The notes beneath the pieces were generated by a model. The model ran no database searches and had not been told where the DNA came from. It saw nothing but the letters and a program-made list of their open reading frames with translations. The translations under genes and the position numbers were made by a program. A stretch of DNA of 64,000 nt from Myxococcales bacterium (GTDB lineage Bacteria; Myxococcota_A; Polyangia; Haliangiales; Haliangiaceae). This document shows positions 26,638 to 35,117 of this stretch, in pieces; position 1 is the first letter of the stretch; the number at the start of each line of letters is the position of its first letter. The stretch is from contig JAEUJY010000079.1 of the NCBI GenBank assembly GCA_016794525.1, forward strand, positions 1 through 64,000, in the 5' to 3' direction.

Positions 26638-28563
26638 TCACGGATGGGCGCAGAACGTCGCGGCGTCGGCGAAGCGCGCGGTCAGCGCGTCCGGCATCGG
26701 CCCCGGCGCGGCGGTCAGGTCCCAGCGATCGTCCCAGTCGCCGTCGGCGCCGTAGCGCCAGCGGCCGGCGATCGCGCGCACGCCGTCGCGATCGACGATC
26801 ACCTGCATCTCGACGTCGCCGGCGTCGCCGGGCGCGCGCCGCGACGGCGCCTCGCACCACCAGCCGACGAAGCGATCGCCGATCACCCGGCCGCGCACGG
26901 TGCCGTCGTCGTGGCCGTAGGCGCCCCACAGCTCGTCGCCGACCTGCCGCATCACCAGGCCGCCGAAGTCGCCGCGCCAGCCGCCGACGATCGTGTCGGC
27001 CGGCGCCGGCGGCGTCCCCACCAGGCGCGCCGGATCGCCGCACGCGTCGGGATCCGGCAGGTCGACCTCGGCGCGCACCGGCGGCGCGCTGGTCGCCTGC
27101 GCGACCCGGGCCCGCAGCGCGGCCAGCGTCGTGCGCAGGCACGTCTGCGACGCGCGGCTGATCGCCGCGCTCCACCGCCCGGCCTCGATCGAGTCGCACG
27201 ACGTCACGGCGGCGCGCTGCCAGCGCGCCGACCACGCGTCGAGGCCGGCCGACAGCGCGTGGGCGGCGTCGGGGCCGCGCTGCGGATCGAGCCGCACGTA
27301 GTTGGCGACGATCTTGCTGCTCGGCGTCGGGCCCCACGCCGCCGCGGCCGGCGCCCCGGCGACGTCGCACGACGGCGGCCCGTGCTGCGATCGGATCACC
27401 AGCGCCGCCGCGATCGCCGCGACCACCAGCGTCGCCGCGATCGCCGCGACCACGCGCCCGCGCCGCGGCGGCCGCCGCAGCACCGCCAGCAACGCCGCGA
27501 GGTCCGGGTAGCGCTCGTCGGGCGCGCGGGCCAGGCCGCGGCGCAGCGCCGGCCACAGCCACGCCGGCACGCCGGCGCGCGTCGGCGTGCGCGGCGGGGT
27601 CGCGGCGATCTCGTCGCGCAGCGCCGCCACGTGCTTGCCCGGCCACGGCCGCTCGCCGTACAGCGCCTCGTACAGCACGACGCAGAACGCGAACTGATCG
27701 GCGCGCGCGTCGACGGCGCGCCCGGCCAGCTGCTCGGGCGCCATGTACGCGGGGGTGCCCAGCGTCGTGCCGATCGCGGTCAACTCGCGGCCCAGCGCCT
27801 CGGGGTTCGGCGTCGCGCCGCTGCCGGTGCGCCCGGCCGGCGCCAGCGTCTCGGCCACCGCGACCGCGTGCGCGTCGTCGGCGCCGGCAGCGACGCCGTC
27901 GTCGCCATCGCCGCGCCCACCGTCGCTGGTGACCCGCACCAGGCCGAAGTCGCCGACCCGCGGCCGGCCGTCGTGGCCGACCAGGATGTTGGGCGGCTTG
28001 ACGTCGCGGTGGACGAACCCGGCGGCGTGGGCGGCGGCCAGGCCCTCGCCCACGCCGAGCATGACGTCGAGCACCGCGCGCCACGACCGCGGCGCCGCGG
28101 CCCGCCACCCGGCGAAGTTGTCGCCGGGCACGTACTCCATCGCGATGTAGAAGCGGCCGTCGACCTGCCCGACGCCGTGCACCGCGACGACGTTGGGGTG
28201 GGCCAGCTGCGCCATCGCCAGCGCCTCGCGGTACAGCCGCTCGGTGCCGAACCGCGCGTGGTGGACCTTGACCGCCACCTCGCGCTGCAGCGTCAGATCG
28301 CGCGCGAGGTACACGACGCCCATGCCGCCGGCACCCAGCCGGCGGACGATGCGGTAGGTCTCGCCGAACAGCTCGCCCGGGTGCAGGTCGATCGCCCCGA
28401 CGCCGGGGGTGCCCGCCACCTCGCGCAGCAGCGCGCCCAGCGTGCCGGGCTCGCTGGCGGGCGGCGACGACAGATCGATCGCCGACGGCTCGCCGACCGC
28501 CGCCCCTGGCGAGTCCGTGAGCGCATCCGGCGTCGATCGCGTGAGAGCGTCGCGCTGATCCAT
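26638..28563 (-). CDS. Transmembrane eukaryote-like Ser/Thr protein kinase
   Basis: A 641-residue kinase of the myxobacterial PknB-like type. An N-terminal tail of about 65 residues precedes the catalytic domain: P-loop LGAGGMGVVYLA, Lys in VAVKVH, catalytic HRDVKPPN, DFG, and GTPAYMAPEQL. Between DFG and the APE motif lies an insert of about 60 residues rich in Gly, Asp and Ala, much longer than usual for an activation segment. A membrane helix (about 385-405, VVAAIAATLVVAAIAAALVI) separates the kinase from an extracytoplasmic domain of about 235 residues with cysteines. Possible targets include FHA proteins such as that at 7057; there is no direct evidence. Confidence 0.9.
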   Translation of the reverse strand: MDQRDALTRSTPDALTDSPGAAVGEPSAIDLSSPPASEPGTLGALLREVAGTPGVGAIDLHPGELFGETYRIVRRLGAGGMGVVYLARDLTLQREVAVKVHHARFGTERLYREALAMAQLAHPNVVAVHGVGQVDGRFYIAMEYVPGDNFAGWRAAAPRSWRAVLDVMLGVGEGLAAAHAAGFVHRDVKPPNILVGHDGRPRVGDFGLVRVTSDGGRGDGDDGVAAGADDAHAVAVAETLAPAGRTGSGATPNPEALGRELTAIGTTLGTPAYMAPEQLAGRAVDARADQFAFCVVLYEALYGERPWPGKHVAALRDEIAATPPRTPTRAGVPAWLWPALRRGLARAPDERYPDLAALLAVLRRPPRRGRVVAAIAATLVVAAIAAALVIRSQHGPPSCDVAGAPAAAAWGPTPSSKIVANYVRLDPQRGPDAAHALSAGLDAWSARWQRAAVTSCDSIEAGRWSAAISRASQTCLRTTLAALRARVAQATSAPPVRAEVDLPDPDACGDPARLVGTPPAPADTIVGGWRGDFGGLVMRQVGDELWGAYGHDDGTVRGRVIGDRFVGWWCEAPSRRAPGDAGDVEMQVIVDRDGVRAIAGRWRYGADGDWDDRWDLTAAPGPMPDALTARFADAATFCAHP

Positions 28564-28663
28564 GCAGGTGTTCCCCCCATGGTACGGACCCGCGGCCGCG
28601 CTGTCGATCGCGACCGCACGTCGACGAATCCGGTGGTGTCGACGAAGCCGCCGGCGCGTCGCG

Positions 28664-29359
28664 CTACGGCGGCAGGTCGGCGGCCGCCAGCGCGCGATCC
28701 CAGATGCGGATGCGGCGCACGGTGCCGGCCCCGGCCTCGCCCATGCCGGTCGCGGTGTCGTCGATGAAGAAGCTGGCCGCCGCGCCCGGCGCCAGCAGCG
28801 TCGCCACGCCGGCGGTGTCGGTGAACTGCCAGACCTGGGTCCGATCGACGTAGCCGACGACGGTGCCGGCGGCGTCGCGGGTGATCGTCATCTGGTACGT
28901 CGTGCCGCCGATCAACCCGGGCGGACCGTCGGCGAACTGCGAGCCCGCGACCACGACGAACTGCGAGAGGTCGCCGTAGGTGTAGTAGCCCTCGTCGGTG
29001 GTCAGCCCCTTGAAGTCGAGGATCTTCTGCCACGAGGTGGTGGTGTAGCTGTCGAAGGCGAACACCAGATCGACGGTGTAGACCTGATCGGGCATCGCGC
29101 CGGTCACCGTGAGCCCCTGGTTGGGGCCGAACTGGTAGCCGCCGGCGACGAAGCTGCCGCCGGCCGGTACCAGGTCCGGGCCGCCGAAGTCGTCGCGGTA
29201 GTCGCCGCGCAGGTGGTACTGGTGCAGCGGCGCCAGCGGATCGGCGTCCGGGGTGAGCGCGTCGTCGTCGCCGGCCGCGCCGTCGATCACCGGGTCGTAG
29301 CCGACGCGACCGCACGCCACCGCCGCCACGAGCGCGAGTCCGACCACCGAGATCCGCAC
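28664..29359 (-). CDS. LamG/concanavalin-like lectin-fold lipoprotein
   Basis: A 231-residue lipoprotein with lipobox VAAVAC (Cys about residue 16) and a short acidic linker (DGAAGDDDALTPDADP). The rest is a single beta-sandwich of the LamG/pentraxin type: LVFAFDSYTTTSWQKILDF, YQMTITRDAAGTVVGYVD, and the typical C-terminal IRIWDRALAAADL. Such proteins bind sugars or matrix components at the cell surface. It is the second lectin-fold lipoprotein in 4 kb, flanking the Ser/Thr kinase gene. The stop is followed by 100 non-coding bases with no clear signal. Confidence 0.78.
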   Translation of the reverse strand: MRISVVGLALVAAVACGRVGYDPVIDGAAGDDDALTPDADPLAPLHQYHLRGDYRDDFGGPDLVPAGGSFVAGGYQFGPNQGLTVTGAMPDQVYTVDLVFAFDSYTTTSWQKILDFKGLTTDEGYYTYGDLSQFVVVAGSQFADGPPGLIGGTTYQMTITRDAAGTVVGYVDRTQVWQFTDTAGVATLLAPGAAASFFIDDTATGMGEAGAGTVRRIRIWDRALAAADLPP

Positions 29360-29390
29360 CCCGCGAGCCTACACCCGGCGGCGCCGTCGA

Positions 29391-29846
29391 TCAGTCGGTG
29401 ACGCAGGTCGAGCCGGGCGCGCAGGCCACCTCGCACCCACCGGCGTCGCAGCCGAACTCGCAGACCGCGCCGGTCTCGCAGCTGAGCTCGCAGCCGCCCC
29501 CCGGGCAGTCGACCTCGCAGGTCGACCCGCCGGCGCAGGTGACCTCGCAGCCGCCGGCCGGGCAGTCGGCCTGGCAGCTCGATCCGGTCTCGCACACGAT
29601 CGCGCAGCCGCCCTCCGGGCAGGTCCACTGGCACGCCCCGCCGTCCGGGCAGGTGGCGTCGCCGTGCAGGTCGCCATCGCCGGTGGCGGCGCCGCCATCA
29701 CCGTCGTCGTCGCTGGCGCCGACCGCCTCGACCTCGCCGCTCCCCGGCCCCATCGGCGCCGCCGGCCCGGCCGCCGGCGCCGCCGCGACGCACGCCATCG
29801 TCGACGCGACCAGCGCGCTCATCACGATCCAAGACAGGCTCTTCAT
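29391..29846 (-). CDS. Small Cys-rich repeat lipoprotein
   Basis: A 151-residue protein. The ATG at 29846 is preferred over an upstream in-frame start because it follows AGGGAG and gives a proper signal peptide with lipobox TMAC. Residues about 60-150 are repeats with cysteines every 4-6 residues (CPDGGACQWTCPEGGCAIVC, GSSCQADCPAGGCEVTC and so on), about eight units. Some myxobacterial adhesive and spore-surface proteins have similar Cys-Gly-rich repeats. The many cysteines suggest disulfides or metal binding. No partner gene is evident. Confidence 0.72.
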   Translation of the reverse strand: MKSLSWIVMSALVASTMACVAAAPAAGPAAPMGPGSGEVEAVGASDDDGDGGAATGDGDLHGDATCPDGGACQWTCPEGGCAIVCETGSSCQADCPAGGCEVTCAGGSTCEVDCPGGGCELSCETGAVCEFGCDAGGCEVACAPGSTCVTD

Positions 29847-29938
29847 CAGTCGCTCCCTGATCCGGACGGCCACGATGGTAGAGCCGCGAGCCCAGGCGCC
29901 GGTGGACACGCCGATCTGACGCCGCGCCGAAAACACGA

Positions 29939-29970
29939 ACGCCCGACGAACCGGGCGGTGCGTCGGGCGG
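29939..29970 (-). terminator. Rho-independent terminator of the rplM-rpsI operon
   Basis: Read on the minus strand, a 9-bp perfect stem CGCCCGACG/CGTCGGGCG with a 12-base loop is followed by a T-rich stretch (TTCGTGTTTT). It lies 20-50 bases past the rpsI stop. In such GC-rich DNA the T run is notable, and position and structure fit an intrinsic terminator. Confidence 0.7.
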
Positions 29971-29988
29971 GTCCAGTGAACCGAGCGA

Positions 29989-30390
29989 CTAGCGCTTCGA
30001 GAACTGGAAGCGAGCGCGGGCGGCCGCCTGGCCGTACTTCTTGCGCTCCTTCTTGCGGGGGTCGCGGGTGACGTAGCCCACGACCTTCAGCTTCGGCCGC
30101 AGCTCGCGGTCGATCTTCATCAGCGCGCGGGTGATGCCGTGGCGCACCGCGCCGGCCTGCGACGAGATGCCGCCGCCGCGGACGGTGGCGTGGACGTCGT
30201 ACTGGCCGAGCAGGCCGACTTCCTCGAGCGGCTGACGGATGACCATCCGCGCGGTGGCGCGCTTGAAGTAGTCGTCGTCGACGCGGTCGTTGATGTTGAA
30301 ACCACCCGAGCCGGCGGTCAGCCACACGCGCGCCACGGCCGTCTTGCGGCGGCCGGTGGCGTAGGTCTTGGTCGAAGTCGCAGTCGCCAT
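29989..30390 (-). CDS. rpsI: 30S ribosomal protein S9
   Basis: A 133-residue ribosomal protein of normal length, in the classic pair with L13. The core [15 protein letters not shown], the [15 protein letters not shown] segment and the basic [12 protein letters not shown] region are diagnostic. The C-terminus ends in RFQFSKR, the tail that reaches the decoding site to touch P-site tRNA. It is co-transcribed with rplM (17-base gap) and followed by a terminator hairpin. Confidence 0.97.
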   Translation of the reverse strand: MATATSTKTYATGRRKTAVARVWLTAGSGGFNINDRVDDDYFKRATARMVIRQPLEEVGLLGQYDVHATVRGGGISSQAGAVRHGITRALMKIDRELRPKLKVVGYVTRDPRKKERKKYGQAAARARFQFSKR

Positions 30391-30406
30391 GTCGTCTTCT
30401 CCGAAC

Positions 30407-30859
30407 TCAGGCTTCGATGGTCAGCGGCCGGGGCTTCTGCGCGCTGTGATCGTGCGCGGCGCCCGAGTAGATCTTGAGCTTCTTGATGATCCGGCGGCCG
30501 AGCGGGCCCTTGGGCAGCATGCCCCACACCGCGTCGCGGATGGCGCGGGCCGGGTCGTCGGCGATCACCTGCTTCGCGGTGCGGGTCTTGAGACCGCCCG
30601 GGAACAGCGTGTGCTTGTAGTAGATCTTCCCATCCATCTTGTTGCCGGTCAGCTTGGAGCCGCCGGCGTTGATGACGATGACGAAGTCGCCCATGTCGAC
30701 GTTGGGCGAGTAGGTCGGCTTGTGCTTGCCGCGAAGGACCGACGCGATCTTGGACGCCGCTCGACCGAGGGTCTGGCCCTGCATGTCGACGATGTACCAC
30801 TCACGCTGGGCCTCACCGGCTTCCTTGGTGAGCCAAAAGCTCTTCTGGGTCGTGCTCAT
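30407..30859 (-). CDS. rplM: 50S ribosomal protein L13
   Basis: A 150-residue large-subunit protein. The start at 30859 (MSTTQKSFW) matches the family N-terminus; an upstream in-frame start would add 36 unconserved residues. Family hallmarks are [44 protein letters not shown] and [13 protein letters not shown]. It is the first gene of the rplM-rpsI operon, with a good promoter match at 30909-30937. Regulation by ribosomal feedback is known for this operon in other bacteria but no leader structure is visible here. Confidence 0.97.
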   Translation of the reverse strand: MSTTQKSFWLTKEAGEAQREWYIVDMQGQTLGRAASKIASVLRGKHKPTYSPNVDMGDFVIVINAGGSKLTGNKMDGKIYYKHTLFPGGLKTRTAKQVIADDPARAIRDAVWGMLPKGPLGRRIIKKLKIYSGAAHDHSAQKPRPLTIEA

Positions 30860-30908
30860 GACGGTTCCGTTCGCGGGCACCGCGGGGGGAACCGCGGCGA
30901 AGGGGGAT

Positions 30909-30937
30909 CGTCTACAAGGCGCGGGGCTCGGAGTCAA
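30909..30937 (-). promoter_or_regulatory. Sigma-70-type promoter for rplM-rpsI
   Basis: On the minus strand, TTGACT (30937-30932) and TAGACG (30914-30909) are separated by exactly 17 bases. The -35 box matches the consensus at five of six positions and the -10 box at three. The start codon of rplM lies 50 bases downstream. The location in the divergent gap to nadK fits. Confidence 0.5.
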
Positions 30938-30996
30938 GGCCCTGAACGCCATCCCGGGGGCGATCACCGCCCGGACGCCCGTGGTAACACGCGGCG

Positions 30997-31851
30997 GTGG
31001 CTCAGGTCGGCTTTGTCCTCAAACCTTCGTCCGCCGAGGCCCGGGATCTGGCCGCCGACCTGGCCCGCTGGCTCCTGAGCTGTGGCCACACCCCGGTCTT
31101 GCTCGCCGAGGATGGCGTGGCGTCCCCCGGGGCGGTGATCGCCCCCGAGGACGCCCTGCCCCCGATCGATCTGGTCTGCGCCCTGGGCGGCGACGGGACG
31201 ATGCTGCGGGCCAGCCGGGTGGTCGGCGACTCCGGCACCCCGGTCCTGGGCGTCAACCTGGGCCAGCTGGGCTTCCTGGCGGGGTTTCTGCCTGCCGAGG
31301 CCCGGGCCGCGCTGACCGCTGGCCTCGCCGGCAACCTGCGCGTCGAGGAGCGCTCGCGGCTGGCGGTCACCGTCCAGCTGGGCAGCGAGCTGGTCACCCG
31401 CACCGCCCTCAACGACGCCGTGCTGCACCAGGGCGCGATGGCGCGCATCGTCGACTGCGACGCCTGGATCGACGACGCCTTCGTCGCCGCGTACCGCGCC
31501 GACGGGTTGATCGTCTCCACGCCGACCGGCTCGACGGCCTACAACATGGCCGCGGGCGGGCCGATCCTCATCCCCGGCGCCGCCGGCATGACGCTCACGC
31601 CGATCTGCGCCCACTCGCTGACCAACCGCCCGCTGGTCGTCCCCGCCCGGTCGCTGATCAGGCTGGAGCTGCGACCCGAGGCCAAGGACGTCGTGCTCAC
31701 CGTCGACGGCCAGTGGGCGCGCCCGATCTTGCACGGCGATCGCGTCGAGATCACGTGCGCGGCCAAGCCGCTGCGCTTGCTGGCGGGGCCGCAGAGCTAC
31801 TTCGACGTCATGCGGGACAAGCTGCACTGGGGACTGCGCGGCGCTAGGTGA
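30997..31851 (+). CDS. nadK: NAD kinase
   Basis: A 284-residue enzyme that phosphorylates NAD to NADP, the only route to NADP. The ATP/NAD-kinase motif LGGDGTMLRAS is at about residues 64-74, followed by NDAVLHQG and the second signature TPTGSTAYNMAAGGPI. The GTG start gives MAQVGFVLKPSS, typical for the family. The gene is divergent from rplM. Its 3' end runs straight into a long hexanucleotide repeat array. Confidence 0.95.
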   Translation: MAQVGFVLKPSSAEARDLAADLARWLLSCGHTPVLLAEDGVASPGAVIAPEDALPPIDLVCALGGDGTMLRASRVVGDSGTPVLGVNLGQLGFLAGFLPAEARAALTAGLAGNLRVEERSRLAVTVQLGSELVTRTALNDAVLHQGAMARIVDCDAWIDDAFVAAYRADGLIVSTPTGSTAYNMAAGGPILIPGAAGMTLTPICAHSLTNRPLVVPARSLIRLELRPEAKDVVLTVDGQWARPILHGDRVEITCAAKPLRLLAGPQSYFDVMRDKLHWGLRGAR

Positions 31852-31999
31852 CCGCGGCCGCGACCGCGGCCGCGACGGCGACGGCGACCGTGACCGCGAC
31901 GGCGACCGCGACCGTGACCGCGACCGTGACCGTGACCGTGACCGCGACGGCGACCGTGACCGCGACGGCGACCGCGACGGCGACCGTGACCGCGGCCGT
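31852..31999 (+). repeat. Hexanucleotide array, GACCGN/GACGGC type
   Basis: Nearly 150 bases of degenerate six-base units (GACCGC, GACCGT, GACGGC, GGCCGC) begin at the nadK stop codon. The period is strictly six over most of the stretch. Such arrays are hypermutable by slippage. Together with the next array it fills the 301-base gap between the convergent genes nadK and rluD. No coding or terminator signal is seen in it. Confidence 0.85.
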
Positions 32000-32017
32000 G
32001 CTTTGACGGCGACCGGT

Positions 32018-32150
32018 GACGGGATCGGGATCGGGATCGGGATCGGGATCCGGAACCGGAGACGGGATCGGGATCCGGAACCGGAGACGGGATCGGGGAC
32101 GGGATCGGGGACGGGATCGGGAACCGGGGACGGGGACGGGGCGGGCGGGG
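32018..32150 (+). repeat. Hexanucleotide array, GGGATC type
   Basis: A second, distinct array starts 18 bases after the first. It opens with uninterrupted GGGATC units, continues as CCGGAACCGGAGAC/GGGATC mixes (two near-identical 30-base blocks), then GGGGAC units, and ends in a G-rich run abutting the rluD stop. On this strand it is strongly G-rich and could form G-quadruplex-like structure; this is inference. Confidence 0.8.
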
Positions 32151-32152
32151 AG

Positions 32153-33157
32153 TTAGGGGGACGAGCGGAGGGTCTGGAGGAGGGTCTGGAAGTCGGGGGG
32201 CGGCGGGGTCTCGAACTCGAGGCGGGCGCCGGTCACGGGGTGCACGAAGGCGAGGCGGGCGGCGTGGAGGGCCTGGCGGCCGAGGGTCACGGCGGCGGCG
32301 GCGAGCGCGCCGTCGTAGCGGCGGCCGTAGACGGCGTCGCCGACGAGCGGCCAGCCGGCGTCGCTCATGTGCACGCGGATCTGGTGGGTGCGGCCGGTCT
32401 CGAGGCGCAGGCGGACCAGCGCGGTGGCCAGGGGCAGGCGCTCGACGACGCGCCAGTGGGTGACCGCCGGCTTGCCGGTGGCGACCTTCGACGAGAACCG
32501 CTTGCGGTCGACCGGGTGGCGACCGTAGAGCGTGCGGATCGTGCCGACGTCGCCCAGCTTCGGCGGCGGCGCCGGACCGCAGACGGCGACGTACTCGCGC
32601 TCGACGGCGCGCTTGTCCTGCCACGCCGCCGCCAGCGCGGTCAGCGTGGCCTCGTCCTTGGCCACGACCATCACGCCGGTGGTGTCGCGGTCGAGGCGGT
32701 GGACGATGCCGGGCCGCAGCTCGCCGCCGATGCCGCCGAAGTCCTGGACGTGCGCGAGCAGGCCGTGGACCAGCGTGCCGGTGGCGTGCCCGGGCGCCGG
32801 GTGCACCACCAGCCCGGCCGGCTTGTCGATCACGATCAGGTGCGCGTCCTCGTGCAAGATCGCCAGCGCCATCGCCTCGGGCACCAGCGCCACCGCCACG
32901 GCCGCGCGCACCGTGACCTGCACGCGCGCGCCGCCCTTGAGCCGCACGCCGGCCTTGGCCGGCACCGCGCCGTCGACGGTGACGTCGCCGTCGTCGATCA
33001 GCCGCTGGGCCTGCGCCCGGGTCAGCCCCAGGTCGCTGTCGACCAGGAACGCGTCGAGGCGCGGTCGCTCGCTCGCGAACGGCACCACGCGGACGTGCAC
33101 CGTCGGCGCGGCGGCCTCGCCCGCCTCCGCCTCGCCCTCCTCCGCCTCCTCGTCCAC
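32153..33157 (-). CDS. RluD-family 23S rRNA pseudouridine synthase
   Basis: A 334-residue enzyme that isomerises uridine to pseudouridine in RNA. An S4 RNA-binding domain (about 30-85) precedes the catalytic domain. The catalytic aspartate lies in HRLDRDTTG (about residues 159-167). Further motifs are LIVIDKPAGLVVHPAPGH and ETGRTHQIRVHM. The N-terminus is an acidic Glu/Ala tail. It could be RluD (helix 69 of 23S rRNA) or an RluC-type paralogue; the family is certain, the exact target is not. Confidence 0.92.
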   Translation of the reverse strand: MDEEAEEGEAEAGEAAAPTVHVRVVPFASERPRLDAFLVDSDLGLTRAQAQRLIDDGDVTVDGAVPAKAGVRLKGGARVQVTVRAAVAVALVPEAMALAILHEDAHLIVIDKPAGLVVHPAPGHATGTLVHGLLAHVQDFGGIGGELRPGIVHRLDRDTTGVMVVAKDEATLTALAAAWQDKRAVEREYVAVCGPAPPPKLGDVGTIRTLYGRHPVDRKRFSSKVATGKPAVTHWRVVERLPLATALVRLRLETGRTHQIRVHMSDAGWPLVGDAVYGRRYDGALAAAAVTLGRQALHAARLAFVHPVTGARLEFETPPPPDFQTLLQTLRSSP

Positions 33158-33164
33158 CCCGCCG

Positions 33165-33431
33165 CTACCAGATCTTCGACTTGACGTGGCCCTTGCTCTT
33201 CACCAGCACGTCGACGATGGCCCGCTCGTAGATGTTCTGGCCGAAGATGTCCTCGGTGACGCGGCTCTTGAACAGCTCGCGGCCGTCGTTGATCTCGTCG
33301 TGCATCACCTCGAACAGGTTGTCGTTGGAGATGCCGTCGAGGATCTTGGCCTCGTGGTAGAGGGTCAGGTCCGACGCGATCGCCCGCGCGAGCTGGCGCG
33401 CGCGCTTGGCGTTGTCGATCAAGTTGGCCAT
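33165..33431 (-). CDS. Small conserved-looking protein, function unknown
   Basis: An 88-residue protein, highly charged and predicted all-helical (MANLIDNAKRARQLARAIAS, later LYHEAKILDGISNDNLFEVM). It lacks the Ala/Pro bias of shadow frames and uses normal codons, so it is a real gene. It ends 7 bases before the rluD start and probably shares its transcript. No domain is recognised. Its N-terminal helix followed by a turn and an acidic stretch might bind nucleic acid or a partner protein; this is speculation. Confidence 0.75.
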   Translation of the reverse strand: MANLIDNAKRARQLARAIASDLTLYHEAKILDGISNDNLFEVMHDEINDGRELFKSRVTEDIFGQNIYERAIVDVLVKSKGHVKSKIW

Positions 33432-33501
33432 GGGGCAGATCGTAGGCGGGCGGGCCGCGCCCGGTCAAGCCACCGGCCGGCCGGACGCCCGCGGCGCGAC
33501 G

Positions 33502-35073
<1,572 letters not shown>

Positions 35074-35117
35074 CGCGGGGCGCACCCTAGCACAGTCACC
35101 GCGGCGGACGGTCGCGG

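Noticed and set aside
31852-32150. CRISPR-like or minisatellite appearance of the hexamer arrays
   Set aside because: There are no spacers of constant length and no 23-47 base repeats; the period is six, and no cas genes are present.
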